A stretch of 58,114 nucleotides of DNA from Candidatus Desulfovibrio gallistercoris (GCA_019118745.1 DWYJ01000093.1:1-58114); one strand, 5' to 3'. Counted from the first letter of the stretch, positions 6,566 to 14,737 are shown. A program made the numbers and translations. Notes: generated from the sequence alone by a model not told the origin.

Positions 6566-7008
6566 GCGAGCTGTCTTTTTGCCTCCCCATCACGCCCACG
6601 GCCCAGCAGCGGCCACGGCATGCCCGATTTGGCGGGCACGACGTGACGTACAAGAGCGAAAGCCAGAAGGCCAACGAACGCACGCTGGAAGCCATGCTTA
6701 TGCCGCACAGGCCGAAAATGCCCCTCAGTGGGCCGCTGGAGCTTTCTTTTTGCGCGACCTTTCCCGTGCCTCGAAGCTGGACGAAAAAGCGACGAGAGGC
6801 GGCACTGCGGGGCAAAATGTGGCATACGGCAAAGCCTGACACCGACAACCTCGCAAAGCAGCTCAAGGACGCCATGACCCGTCTGGGCTTCTGGCAAGAC
6901 GACAGGCAGGTGGCCGTATGCCACATGGAAAAGATCTACGGCGAGCGCGGAGAGTGGAGCGTCCGCGTCCTGGAGCTGGAAAGCACGGATACGCAGGGGG
7001 AAAACTGA
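6562..7008 (+). CDS. rusA: RusA-type Holliday junction resolvase
   Basis: 148 residues, usual size for RusA. The hallmark KPDTDNLAKQLKDAM with Asp93 and Asp95, followed by GFWQDDRQV (Asp113/114), supplies the catalytic acidic residues. It would resolve branched DNA made during recombination and replication before packaging. GTG start overlapping the previous stop; its stop overlaps the next gene's ATG (TGATG). Confidence 0.92.
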   Translation: MSELSFCLPITPTAQQRPRHARFGGHDVTYKSESQKANERTLEAMLMPHRPKMPLSGPLELSFCATFPVPRSWTKKRREAALRGKMWHTAKPDTDNLAKQLKDAMTRLGFWQDDRQVAVCHMEKIYGERGEWSVRVLELESTDTQGEN

Positions 7009-7355
7009 TGGGAAACATGATTGGACTGGCAGCGAAGTACCTTCTTGGGGGGTGGTTCGGAACCCAAAAACGCACGAAACGCGGCACGGTTCTGGACGAG
7101 GCAAAAATCATCATCAACGGCGAACGGCAGGACCAATACGGCGAACCGGAAGACAACTTTGCCCTGATCGCCAGGCTGTGGTCCGCCGTCACGGGGCACA
7201 CCTACACCCCGCACGACGTTGCCCTGATGATGGCCCAGCTCAAGGTGGCCCGCATCGTGACCGGAGCCGGAAGCCGCGACAGCTACCGCGATCTGTGCGG
7301 CTACGCGGCGCTGGCGGCGGACATGGCCGAAGATGACGGAGGCAAAAAGGCATGA
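7008..7355 (+). CDS. DUF6378-like phage protein
   Basis: 115 residues. Residues 28-105 (DEAKIIINGERQDQYGEPE then a helix-rich segment with GHTYTPHDVALMMAQLKVAR) match the pattern I know as DUF6378, widespread in phage early regions and of unknown function. It is translationally coupled to rusA upstream and overlaps the HNH gene downstream by 4 bases. Confidence 0.7.
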   Translation: MGNMIGLAAKYLLGGWFGTQKRTKRGTVLDEAKIIINGERQDQYGEPEDNFALIARLWSAVTGHTYTPHDVALMMAQLKVARIVTGAGSRDSYRDLCGYAALAADMAEDDGGKKA

Positions 7356-7942
7356 ACGGAGAAAGCAACGGGGTATTTGGAGAAATCTGGAAAGATATCT
7401 CTGGGTATGAAGGGCTTTACATGGTGAGCAATATGGGCAGGGTAAGGGCTTTGGCGAAACAGCTGAAAACGTCTTTGTCCAATAACTGCCGCCGCTTTTT
7501 GCCTATGCGGGAAATATCCCCCATTGTCCAGCATTCTGGATATGCGCATATTGGTTTGTGGAGGGGAGGCCAATGCAAACAAGCCAGACTGCACAGGCTT
7601 GTGGCTGAAGCTTTTTGTCCCAACGATGACCCTGAGAACAAAACACAGGTAAATCATAAAAATGAAAACAAACTGGACAACAGGGCGGAAAATCTCGAAT
7701 GGGTGACGCCAAAACAGAACACGAATCATGGTAGTGCCATTGCAAGACGAATCTATGGACGCCAAAAAGCCGTTGATTGCCTTGACCTGAACGGGAAATG
7801 GCTGAGAACATTCATCAGTCAGGCGGATGCAAACGCTTGGTGCGAGGTCGCACGCAACGATGGGCATATTGCGGCGTGTTGTTCGGGAAAACAAAAAACC
7901 GCCTACGGATTCCGTTGGCGTTACGCGGAAAAAAGGAGGTGA
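7352..7942 (+). CDS. HNH homing endonuclease (NUMOD4-HNH)
   Basis: 196 residues. An N-terminal NUMOD4-type module (EIWKDISGYEGLYMVSNMGR, residues 10-30) is followed by an HNH core (LHRLVAEAF, VNHKNENKLDNRAENLEWVT near 98-125) and a C-terminal NUMOD1-like DNA-binding segment (AVDCLDLNGKW...). Free-standing homing endonucleases nick or cut at specific sites and spread themselves. Its lower GC than its neighbours and the damaged gene just after it fit a recent insertion. Confidence 0.88.
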   Translation: MNGESNGVFGEIWKDISGYEGLYMVSNMGRVRALAKQLKTSLSNNCRRFLPMREISPIVQHSGYAHIGLWRGGQCKQARLHRLVAEAFCPNDDPENKTQVNHKNENKLDNRAENLEWVTPKQNTNHGSAIARRIYGRQKAVDCLDLNGKWLRTFISQADANAWCEVARNDGHIAACCSGKQKTAYGFRWRYAEKRR

Positions 7943-7948
7943 TGTCTC

Positions 7949-8106
7949 ATGCGTGAAAAAACAGGAGACAAGCGGTGGATAGGTAGGGGCGTAAAGTTCC
8001 AGCGTATTCGCCGCATACCACGACCGGCTACCTCGTGGGCACGCTGGACAGGTTCAACGACGCCAAACGCGCGGAAGAGCGCGAAAGGGTAAAGCATGGC
8101 AGGTAA
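7949..8106 (+). pseudogene. Small gene split by a probable 1-nt deletion
   Basis: From ATG 7949 (AAAGGAGG upstream) the frame reads MREKTGDKRWIGRGVK, then continues as unlikely basic sequence to 8092. The frame one base back reads VPAYSPHTTTGYLVGTLDRF and ends with a natural-looking helix at TAA 8106, overlapping the next ATG. Joining them near 7997 gives one plausible 52-residue protein. Function unknown. It could be genuine decay after HNH insertion or a sequencing indel. Confidence 0.5.
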
Positions 8107-8308
8107 GCGCGGAAAGCCCCGGAAATTCCGGGAATGTCCCCTCTGCGGAGCGGATGCCGTGCGCGTCTACTGCTCTGCAAGGCAGGGGCATTGCACAAAC
8201 AGGTGGTTCAAGTGCGATCGCTGCGGGGAGCGGTTCCATTTCGTCAGCACGGAAAGATCAGGCTGGCTTTATCCGGTAAGGGAAGCGCATGACGTGAAAA
8301 AAAAGTAA
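8096..8308 (+). CDS. Zinc-ribbon protein, possibly Ogr/Com-like
   Basis: 70 residues. CPLCG near 15 and CDRCG near 41 frame VYCSARQGHCTNRWFK, a spacing like that of Ogr/Delta late activators, which have two Cys pairs, a Ser/Arg-rich turn and an aromatic after the second pair. The N-terminus is basic. It lies just before the lysis cassette; a regulatory role is inference. Confidence 0.55.
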   Translation: MAGKRGKPRKFRECPLCGADAVRVYCSARQGHCTNRWFKCDRCGERFHFVSTERSGWLYPVREAHDVKKK

Positions 8309-8382
8309 CTATAAAATCAGGATAAGCCTTGCCTGCCTTTATTTTTGTCTGTCATGCTTCCCCCCAAAAAGAGGGATGCAGC

Positions 8383-8997
8383 ATGGCAGACATTATTTTC
8401 ATCGAAAGTTTCCTGAACCGGCACGGCGTGGAAGGCCCGCGGCAGACCCGTGGGTATATCCCGTGCCGCCCGCGCAACTTTACCGGAGTCAATCAGAATC
8501 CGGCAGGGTATACCGTCATCGGCGCTTCCGGCGTCACCATCGCCACGGGATGCGACCTTGGCCAGACGGACGTCAAAACGCTTGAAAGCTACGGCTTGAG
8601 CAGCGCCATCATCTCCCCGCTCATCCCTTATTTGGGGAAAAAGAAAAACGCCGCTATCCAGAAGCTTGCGGCCATGCCGCTTTTCGTCTCCGAAAACGTG
8701 GCGGCGGAAATCGACTACCACGTTCATCGCGGCTACCTCGACCTCTGGGTGCGCCCGGCATATGAGCGGGATTCCGGCGGAGTGAAGTTCGACGATCTTC
8801 CGAAAGAAGCACAGACGGTCGTCTTTTCCTGCTGCTACCAGAAAGGATGCGGCGGCGTGCGGAGTGAATGGCCCATACTCTGGGGATTCCTTACGAAGCA
8901 GGATTGGAAAGGCGCTTCTCGGGAGCTCATCACGGGTTTCAAGGAATACGCGGACCGCCGCCGCATGGAAGGCGAACTTCTCAAGGGGCTGGCGTGA
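8383..8997 (+). CDS. Pesticin-type lysozyme (endolysin)
   Basis: 204 residues with no signal peptide. The start (FIESFLNRHG) and GYTVIGASGVTIATGCDLGQ (about 46-65), with further conserved DLWVRPAYERDSGG and FSCCYQKGCG, match the pesticin C-terminal-like muramidase fold that cuts peptidoglycan. GAGGGATGCAGC precedes the ATG. It heads the lysis cassette and overlaps the i-spanin start (TGATG), so a holin is needed to release it. Confidence 0.8.
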   Translation: MADIIFIESFLNRHGVEGPRQTRGYIPCRPRNFTGVNQNPAGYTVIGASGVTIATGCDLGQTDVKTLESYGLSSAIISPLIPYLGKKKNAAIQKLAAMPLFVSENVAAEIDYHVHRGYLDLWVRPAYERDSGGVKFDDLPKEAQTVVFSCCYQKGCGGVRSEWPILWGFLTKQDWKGASRELITGFKEYADRRRMEGELLKGLA

Positions 8998-9356
8998 TGC
9001 TCCGCATCGCGGCACTGGCTGGCGGCAGCTTCATTGCCGCCGGCCTCCTCTGGTGGGGAGTCTCTGCCTGGCTGGATGCCAGGAACGAAGCCGTGGCGCT
9101 GCGTGAAACGGCAAAGGCCTTGCAGGCAGATAAGGCCGCATCGGAAACGGCGCAGGCCACGTTCAACGAAAAAAGAAAGGAAATCGAAGATGCCCGCACA
9201 GATCGTGAAGCCGCGTTGGAAAACGCTGCCGCTCTGCCTGACGCTGATTTTTGGCGCGTCCTTGACGGCCTGCTCTCCCCGCACACTGCCGCCGGTGGTG
9301 GTGACGCCTCCGGCAAGCCTGCTGGAACCGTGTCAGGAGCCACAGAACAGCGGTGA
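8997..9356 (+). CDS. i-spanin (Rz-like)
   Basis: 119 residues: one N-terminal membrane span (IAALAGGSFIAAGLLWWGV), then a long charged coiled coil (residues 28-80), then a flexible tail. This is the inner-membrane spanin plan. The o-spanin starts inside it in another frame, the classical Rz/Rz1 overlap. The pair joins the inner and outer membranes in the last step of lysis and shows the host is Gram-negative. Confidence 0.85.
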   Translation: MLRIAALAGGSFIAAGLLWWGVSAWLDARNEAVALRETAKALQADKAASETAQATFNEKRKEIEDARTDREAALENAAALPDADFWRVLDGLLSPHTAAGGGDASGKPAGTVSGATEQR

Positions 9357-9516
9357 CGTGCTTCCCCTTCTGCAAGCAGGCGACGTGCGCGGCGCTGCGC
9401 TGGCCCATGTGCGGTACGCGCTGGGCGTGCGCAACAGCTTCGACCTCTGCAATGCCCAGATCGAAGCCCTGCGCGTCTACTCCGAAAGCATGAGCGAGGC
9501 CCTGTCCGATGAATGA
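9190..9516 (+). CDS. o-spanin (Rz1-like lipoprotein)
   Basis: 108 residues starting at ATG 9190 within the i-spanin gene, in a different frame. A signal peptide (KTLPLCLTLIFGASLTAC) ends in the lipobox LTAC with Cys28 as the lipidated residue, followed by a Pro-rich stretch (PRTLPPVVVTPP) typical of Rz1. The C-terminal extension past the i-spanin stop makes it longer than most Rz1 proteins. Confidence 0.85.
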   Translation: MPAQIVKPRWKTLPLCLTLIFGASLTACSPRTLPPVVVTPPASLLEPCQEPQNSGDVLPLLQAGDVRGAALAHVRYALGVRNSFDLCNAQIEALRVYSESMSEALSDE

Positions 9517-9790
9517 CCAGCACGGGGAAAAGCCCATCGCGCCCATGCCGCTTTGCAACTGCCGAGAAAGGCAGCGGGGGAGGCTTGGCCGTCTGCTCAT
9601 GCTGCTGGTGTCCCGCCAGCTCTGGAAGCGTGCGCTCATGGCCTCGCTGTATGCCGCCGGAGTGGTGGCCGTCATCAACGATCTGATCATCATCGTGGGC
9701 AGAACTCTTGCTCCGACCTTCTTTTCCGGGGCGAATACGGTCATTCTGGAAAAGATATTCGACAATTTCAGCGCGTTTCTTGGCGGGTGA
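9509..9790 (+). CDS. Small membrane protein in the lysis region
   Basis: 93 residues; starts 8 bases inside the o-spanin end. A basic amphipathic segment (RERQRGRLGRLLMLLVSRQLWKR, about 19-41) precedes one clear span (ALMASLYAAGVVAVINDLIII) and a second weaker hydrophobic region. Could be a holin or antiholin partner of the next gene; no family assigned. Confidence 0.55.
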   Translation: MNDQHGEKPIAPMPLCNCRERQRGRLGRLLMLLVSRQLWKRALMASLYAAGVVAVINDLIIIVGRTLAPTFFSGANTVILEKIFDNFSAFLGG

Positions 9791-9818
9791 CGGCGTTTTT
9801 TGGGGAGAGGGGAGCGAC

Positions 9819-10121
9819 ATGGATGAGATTCTCGAAACGGCGGTGCGCATCGGCGCAGGCGTCGCCACGCTTGTGGGCGTTCTTTGGGCAGCCATGCGCT
9901 ATATGACCCGCTACTATGTCGAGCGCTCCGAGCAGCGCATGAAAAACCGCCTTGATAATCTTGAGGAGCGCGCCAAAGGCCGGCTGAACGAAACGGACGC
10001 CACCGTGGAAAAAGTCGTCATCACGCTGGACGCCCACATCCACAACCAGCACAGCAAGCTTGAGGCCCGCGTATCGCGCATCGAACGCACGGTAAATGAG
10101 ATCAAAGGAGGCAAGTCATGA
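9819..10121 (+). CDS. Holin-like membrane protein with coiled coil
   Basis: 100 residues: one N-terminal span (VRIGAGVATLVGVLWAAMRYM), then a charged coiled coil to the end (LDNLEERAKGRLNETDATVE, ARVSRIERTVNEI). One span plus coiled coil is common for phage proteins near the endolysin annotated as holins, but the layout is also like a second spanin-type protein. GGGGAGCG precedes the ATG. Confidence 0.5.
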   Translation: MDEILETAVRIGAGVATLVGVLWAAMRYMTRYYVERSEQRMKNRLDNLEERAKGRLNETDATVEKVVITLDAHIHNQHSKLEARVSRIERTVNEIKGGKS

Positions 10122-10399
10122 GTCAGGTACGCATCATGCCACGCTGCCCCAGATGCGGGCGGAATCACAGCCTCTTGTGCCATGCCACGCGCCATGCCAA
10201 GGACGGGACGGTCAACCGGTATCTGCGCTGCCAGCGCTGCGACCACGGCCTTGTGGCCGTCTACGGCGCGAACGGTGTCCTGCTCGACTCCCGCATCATC
10301 TACCGGCGCAGGAGGCCGTACTCTTCCGCCCTGCCCGGTTCTTGCGGGGCGGTTCGAAACTGGCTTTCCCTGTTCTCGTTGAGCGCGACGACTGCGTAA
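10118..10399 (+). CDS. Ogr/Delta-like zinc-finger regulator
   Basis: 93 residues. CPRCGRNHSLLCHATRHAKD then YLRCQRCDHGLVAVYG follow the Ogr/Delta plan: CxxC, about 24 residues with an Arg-rich turn, then a second CxxC and a hydrophobic strand. Ogr proteins activate late promoters by binding near -55. Two late promoters here share a 20-bp upstream block (19517-19536 and 38841-38860), a possible target. ATG overlaps the previous stop. Confidence 0.6.
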   Translation: MSQVRIMPRCPRCGRNHSLLCHATRHAKDGTVNRYLRCQRCDHGLVAVYGANGVLLDSRIIYRRRRPYSSALPGSCGAVRNWLSLFSLSATTA

Positions 10400-10569
10400 A
10401 GCCGCGGGGCTTTCTGTTGGTTTTTTGAGAAAATGCGCGGCGTCGCATCACCCCGGACGCCAATCGCCCGCACCGGCGGGGTAATGGATAAACGGTCGCC
10501 TTTTGAAAGGGCCTCGCAGATCGACGACGGAGCGAGGCCGCCCCTAGCAGGGAACGCGGTCGGGAGAGC
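10400..10569 (+). other. Intergenic region with GC-rich hairpins
   Basis: A weak terminator-like hairpin (AAAGCC/GGCTTT then a T-run, around 10397-10426 at the edge of the previous gene) and an 8-bp hairpin GGCCTCGC/GCGAGGCC at about 10510-10540. No convincing gene. Probably separates the lysis region from the next operon. Confidence 0.4.
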
Positions 10570-10806
10570 ATGGCAGGGCCGATAATTCGCGCATATGACC
10601 GGGTAAACTCGCTTTTTCGGGGTGCTTGTATGTCTGAAGTGAAGAACTGCCCCACATCGTGTCCGCATCTGTCCGCTTCCGGCTGTCGCGTATCCTGCGC
10701 GGACACGCAAAACGCCTGCCCGTGCGAGCCGGTGGAAACGAGGGAAAGGCTTCTTGCCCTTGGCAGCGAGCCAAGGGAGGGCACAAAATGGGGCGGAAAG
10801 GCGTAG
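10570..10806 (+). CDS. Cys-rich small protein (78 aa)
   Basis: ATG 10570 has a GGGAGAG site; an internal ATG at 10630 is possible but lacks one. The C-terminal part has seven Cys (NCPTSCPHLSASGCRVSCAD then ACPCEP), suggesting metal binding or an Fe-S cluster. Function unknown. It is followed after 55 bases by the IbrA/IbrB-like cassette. Confidence 0.55.
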   Translation: MAGPIIRAYDRVNSLFRGACMSEVKNCPTSCPHLSASGCRVSCADTQNACPCEPVETRERLLALGSEPREGTKWGGKA

Positions 10807-10861
10807 AAAATTTTTTGGCTGGGGAAAATGAAAAATAACCAGATGAACAAAGGAGAGAAGT

Positions 10862-11002
10862 ATGAATCCTAATGATGTCCTTTCGCGTATCAATCGCACT
10901 ACCGGCGTCAATGCTTCCAGAACTCGAGCCGCTCGCACATCGAACATTCGGAGAGGAATGGAAGCCAGAGCCGGCGTCAACACGGGACGTAAGAGCAGCT
11001 AA
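10862..11002 (+). CDS. Small basic protein (46 aa) leading the IbrA/IbrB-like cassette
   Basis: Begins MNPNDVLSRINRTTGVNASR and is rich in Arg, Ser and Thr with no acidic cluster; probably disordered and nucleic-acid binding. An excellent AAAGGAGAG site precedes it, and its stop overlaps the ATG of the PAPS reductase-like gene (TAATG), so the two are translated together. No family is recognised. Confidence 0.6.
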   Translation: MNPNDVLSRINRTTGVNASRTRAARTSNIRRGMEARAGVNTGRKSS

Positions 11003-11685
11003 TGGCGAACAACCCGCTTTTTCGTTCCGTCGAAACGGCGGCTGCCATGACCGATAGCGTGCTTGTCGGCTTTTCCGGCGGCAAGGATTCTGTCGTTACC
11101 CTCGACGTGTGCATGAAGCATTTTGCGCACGTCGAGGGATTTTTCATGTATCAGGTACGCGGTTTGTCGTTTCAGGAAGCGACATTGCGCTACTATGAGG
11201 ACAAGTACGGCATCCCTATCCACAGGATACCGCATTTTGAGCTTTCTGAATGGCTTCGCTATGGTCTTTTCCGTCCTTACGACTTTTCTTGCCCCATCGT
11301 AAGCGTCAAAGAAACATACGATTACATGAGGGAAAATACAGATATTTGGTGGATAGCAGCAGGAGAGCGTATTGCCGACAGCGTATGGCGGAGAGCAATG
11401 ATAAAGAGCGCAGGCACGATTGATCCGAAGCGAGGACGATTTTTCCCCATAGCTGAATGGAGCAAGGCAGATGTGCAGGCATACATTCGCCAGCATAAGC
11501 TGCATGTGGGCGCGGAATCGTCAAGACTTGGTTTTTCATTCCGTTCTCTTTCCGGAAAAGATTTGACAATAATAAAGGATGCTTTCCCAAACGACTATGA
11601 AAAAATAAAAAAGTGGTTCCCATTGCTCGACGTTTCCATCATCAACTACAAAATGCTTGGCGGAGATAATGGAAAAGAAAAGTAA
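11002..11685 (+). CDS. PAPS reductase-family PP-loop protein (IbrA-like)
   Basis: 227 residues. The PP-loop SGGKDS (25-30) binds ATP; the family activates sulfur or nucleotides (PAPS reductase, DndC, tRNA thiolases). FDFSCPI-type and RRAMIKSAG segments follow, and there is no 4Fe-4S Cys set as in true assimilatory PAPS reductase. Next to a ParB-like gene it matches the IbrA/IbrB pair known from enterobacterial prophages, whose biochemistry is not settled. Possible roles: DNA or RNA modification, or defence-related signalling. Confidence 0.82.
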   Translation: MANNPLFRSVETAAAMTDSVLVGFSGGKDSVVTLDVCMKHFAHVEGFFMYQVRGLSFQEATLRYYEDKYGIPIHRIPHFELSEWLRYGLFRPYDFSCPIVSVKETYDYMRENTDIWWIAAGERIADSVWRRAMIKSAGTIDPKRGRFFPIAEWSKADVQAYIRQHKLHVGAESSRLGFSFRSLSGKDLTIIKDAFPNDYEKIKKWFPLLDVSIINYKMLGGDNGKEK

Positions 11686-12337
11686 ATTCCAAAAGTTTGA
11701 TATGGATACCATTTGCAGGAGTGAGATACATGGCGCCGACTACAATCCGCGCGTGATATCCGAAGATGCCCGAAAACGCCTGCGCAAGATGCTGGCAAAG
11801 CACGGGCTTGTCCAGCCGCTTGTCTGGAACAGAAGAACAGGGAACCTCGTGGCTGGGCATCAGCGGCTTGCGGCTCTTGATTCTCTTGAGCGTTCGCAGG
11901 ATTACGATCTGCAGGTGGCTGTCATCGACGTAAGCGAGCGTGAGGAGCGCGTCCTGAACGTCCAGCTCAATAATCCTTCCATGCAGGGCGAGTGGGACTT
12001 GGACAAGCTGACCGAGCTGGCCGATTCCGCAGCGATCACGCCTGATGAGCTGGGATTTTCCGATGGCGACGCCGCTATCCTTTTTGGGGGGACAGGGCTC
12101 GACAGTCTGCTTGAAGATGATCCAGGAGTCACAGAAGCAAAAGACACTCTGAAAGATATCAAGCAGCATCGCGCCGAAAGTATGGCGCGCATGCAGCAGG
12201 AGCAAGGGGCAGACTTTTATTTTACCGTGGTATGCGAGACGGTAGAGCAAAAAAGGGCCATTCTCAAAGCTCTCGGCGTACCTGACTGGGAGTGCTATGT
12301 GAATGGGCGTTCTCTTGCTGGCAGGCTTGGCGTCTAG
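11669..12337 (+). CDS. ParB/Srx-like protein (IbrB-like)
   Basis: 222 residues from ATG 11669 (GGCGGAG upstream), overlapping the IbrA-like stop. The ParB/sulfiredoxin fold is seen at about 20-90: NPRVISEDARKRLRKMLAKH, LVWNRRTGNLVAGHQRL with the GHQR motif. Unlike chromosomal ParB there is no partition HTH. The C-terminus is acidic, then ends in a small alpha-beta segment. It almost certainly acts with the upstream PP-loop protein. Confidence 0.8.
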   Translation: MEKKSKFQKFDMDTICRSEIHGADYNPRVISEDARKRLRKMLAKHGLVQPLVWNRRTGNLVAGHQRLAALDSLERSQDYDLQVAVIDVSEREERVLNVQLNNPSMQGEWDLDKLTELADSAAITPDELGFSDGDAAILFGGTGLDSLLEDDPGVTEAKDTLKDIKQHRAESMARMQQEQGADFYFTVVCETVEQKRAILKALGVPDWECYVNGRSLAGRLGV

Positions 12338-12786
12338 GCGTACTTTTGCTGGTAGGCTGCAAAGACGTCAGGCATATGTTCAGAGGCATAAAAGACGGTA
12401 TGATCCTTATACTCAGGCGGCAGCTTTTCCAGCATCTCGTCATTCACAGGAAAGAAACTGAGCTTGCCTTTTACGGCGAAAGGTTTGACCTCATAGATCT
12501 TTTTGACATGCCAGGCAAAGCCGAGCAGCGCCTCCCGTTCGGCGTCGCTGGGCAGGTATGCCGACGGTATGTCCTTGCGCGTCATGGGGCGCACATCGAC
12601 AAGCTCAACGACGCCCAAGGCCATGCCGCCGGGGGCGACGAGGCCGTCGTTGATCTCAAAGTCCCCTTTGCTCGAGCAGATGAGCAGAGGGCCGCGGTAG
12701 TGAGTTTTCCACGTCCGGCACTCGACCGTCTTGTACCCTGCCGCGACCAAAGAGGCCCAAGGCTGTTTGATAGATATGGCTTTCAT
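12334..12786 (-). CDS. ASCH-domain protein
   Basis: 150 residues. The opening ISIKQPWASLVAAGYKTVECR is the hallmark of ASCH domains, which belong to the PUA-like fold and bind RNA or hydrolyse N4-acetylcytidine-like nucleosides. GGAGG precedes the ATG. It is opposed to all neighbours and overlaps the IbrB-like stop by 4 bases. The 54 bases between it and the terminase gene must hold its promoter. Its position suggests a moron or a third member of the IbrA/IbrB cassette. Confidence 0.85.
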   Translation of the reverse strand: MKAISIKQPWASLVAAGYKTVECRTWKTHYRGPLLICSSKGDFEINDGLVAPGGMALGVVELVDVRPMTRKDIPSAYLPSDAEREALLGFAWHVKKIYEVKPFAVKGKLSFFPVNDEMLEKLPPEYKDHTVFYASEHMPDVFAAYQQKYA

Positions 12787-12840
12787 GCTCTACCTCCAAA
12801 AACATCATATAAAAAATTTTTGTGTTTGTAAAGGTATCAT

Positions 12841-13437
12841 ATGGCACAATGCACGGCTACATCAAAGCGTACTGGCGAGAGGTGCAAACGCTTTTGCGCT
12901 CCGGGAAAGACTGTCTGCAGGTGGCATGGAGGAAATTCAAAAGGCGCTCCAAAGGGAAGCAAGAGGGCATTGAAGCATGGTGCATATGAAAAAATCACTC
13001 GTGAAACCATGCTTGCGGATGAAGTACAGTACGCTGATTCCGTCAACACCGACCCCGTGGCGATCGTTGAAGAACAGTTGCGCGTCCTGAAAGTGAAAGA
13101 GCTGCGTATAGCGAAGCGCATGAAGGAGACTCTGCTTGCCGAGATGGAAGCCGGGCAAGATGACGGGACAGGCAAAAAAAAGCCTTCTTTGGTAAAGCTT
13201 TCCGTCTCCACCGTGCAGGCTAAGAATTTTGTGGGAGAGGAAAGCACTACGGTATCCAGCACTGCTGAGACTTTTGCCCAGAACTATTTGCGTCTTGAGC
13301 AGGCGCACACTACGATCCTTGCGCAGATATGCAAGACGGCTTCCCTGCTGGCAGAGCTGAAAAACGACTCTGGGGTCGATGACCAGCCATTGCCTCTGTA
13401 TACGCTTCCTCCGAAAGAAGGTGACCAAAATGGATAG
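12841..13437 (+). CDS. Terminase small subunit
   Basis: 198 residues. The N-terminus holds a zinc-knuckle/HGG motif (CKRFCAPGKTVCRWHGGNS then KGSKRALKHGAYEKI), widely found in phage small terminase subunits and recognising the packaging site. The rest is helical, fitting the oligomerisation part. It lies directly before the large subunit, overlapping it by 8 bases. Ribosome site AAAGGTATCAT. Confidence 0.75.
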   Translation: MAQCTATSKRTGERCKRFCAPGKTVCRWHGGNSKGAPKGSKRALKHGAYEKITRETMLADEVQYADSVNTDPVAIVEEQLRVLKVKELRIAKRMKETLLAEMEAGQDDGTGKKKPSLVKLSVSTVQAKNFVGEESTTVSSTAETFAQNYLRLEQAHTTILAQICKTASLLAELKNDSGVDDQPLPLYTLPPKEGDQNG

Positions 13438-14737
13438 GGTATGCCGGCTCACTGTACCGCAATGGCGCGTTTACAGCGACAGCAGCCGTTTCCGGGTGCT
13501 GGTATCCGGGCGGAGATTCGGAAAAACGCGCATGTCCATTGAGGAACTTTTGCGGGCGGCTACCGCAGGGCAGGGGAAAAAGGTCTGGTACGTCGCGCCG
13601 ACGTACCGGCAAGCTCAGCAAATATGCTGGCAAATACTCAAGGACAGGCTGGCGTCAGGAAAGTGGATAGAGCGAAAAAATGAAAGCGATCTTTCCGTGA
13701 CTCTCAAACGGTGCGGCAGTACCATCTCCCTGCGAGGGGCAGACAATTTCGACAGTCTGCGAGGCGTCGGCCTGCATTTTCTTGTCATGGACGAATTCGC
13801 TGATATCAAGCCGGAAGCGTGGTTTGAGGTCTTGCGGGCTACGCTTTCCGACACAGGCGGCCGCGCTCTGTTCACCGGCACGCCGAAAGGGAGAAACTGG
13901 GCCTATGACCTTTTTCAGCGTGGGAGCGATCCAGAGTATCCAGATTGGGCCGCGTACAGTTTTACCACCATCGAGGGAGGGAACGTCCCCCCTGAAGAAG
14001 TGGAGCTTGCCCGCCGTGAGCTGGATGAGCTGACGTTTCGGCAGGAGTATGAAGCCTCATTCGTCAATTTCGAGGGCCGATGCTACTACCCCTTTTTGCA
14101 GGAAACGCACTGCGCCCCGCTGCGGCAGCTCTACGATCCGCGCGCGCCGCTGGCCTTCTGCTTCGACTTCAACGTTGAGCCGGGCGTGGCCGCCGTGGCG
14201 CAGGAGCTGACGCTGCCCAACGGCCTGCAGGGGACGGCGGTCATCGGAGAGGTCTACATCCCCCGCAACTCCAACACGCCCGCCGTCTGCCGCAAGCTTA
14301 TCCAGGACTGGGGCGGGCATCAGGGGGCCGTCGTCTGCTATGGCGACGCCACCGGCGGCAGCAGGGGCAGCGCCAAGGTGGCCGGGAGCGATTGGGATCT
14401 TATCAAGGCCGAGCTGCGGCAAGCGCCGTTCGGCCCCCGCGTGTCCTACCGCGTGCCGCAGGCAAACCCGCCGGAGCGTGCCCGCGTGAACGCCATGAAC
14501 AGCCGCTTGAAAAGCGAGGCCGGGGACATCCGGCTGATGGTGGACAGGCAGACCGCGCCGCATGTGGTCAAAGACCTTGAGGGTGTTGTGCTGCTCAAAG
14601 GCGGCAGCGGGGAGATCGACAAGCGTTCCACGCCTGAACTTTCGCACATTAGCGACGCATTAGGCTACTATGTCGCCAGCGCGTTCCCGCTGGCAAAAAA
14701 CAGCGTCACCATTGGCACATACTCGACGGTGGCATAG
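13430..14737 (+). CDS. Terminase large subunit
   Basis: 435 residues. The ATPase has Walker A VSGRRFGKTR (25-34), Walker B FLVMDEFAD (Asp121, Glu122) and the coupling motif LFTGTPKG (148-154). The RNase H-like nuclease shows CFDFNVEP (Asp246), CYGDATGG (Asp306) and HISDALGY (Asp409). It pumps DNA into the prohead through the portal and cuts it. A longer frame upstream overlaps the small subunit, so ATG 13430 is preferred. Confidence 0.95.
   Translation: MDRVCRLTVPQWRVYSDSSRFRVLVSGRRFGKTRMSIEELLRAATAGQGKKVWYVAPTYRQAQQICWQILKDRLASGKWIERKNESDLSVTLKRCGSTISLRGADNFDSLRGVGLHFLVMDEFADIKPEAWFEVLRATLSDTGGRALFTGTPKGRNWAYDLFQRGSDPEYPDWAAYSFTTIEGGNVPPEEVELARRELDELTFRQEYEASFVNFEGRCYYPFLQETHCAPLRQLYDPRAPLAFCFDFNVEPGVAAVAQELTLPNGLQGTAVIGEVYIPRNSNTPAVCRKLIQDWGGHQGAVVCYGDATGGSRGSAKVAGSDWDLIKAELRQAPFGPRVSYRVPQANPPERARVNAMNSRLKSEAGDIRLMVDRQTAPHVVKDLEGVVLLKGGSGEIDKRSTPELSHISDALGYYVASAFPLAKNSVTIGTYSTVA

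Noticed and set aside
11669..12337. Plasmid or phage partition ParB (phage-plasmid lifestyle)
   Set aside because: No ParA partner or parS-like repeats, no partition HTH, and an integrase with attP is present; the IbrB-like pairing is the better reading.
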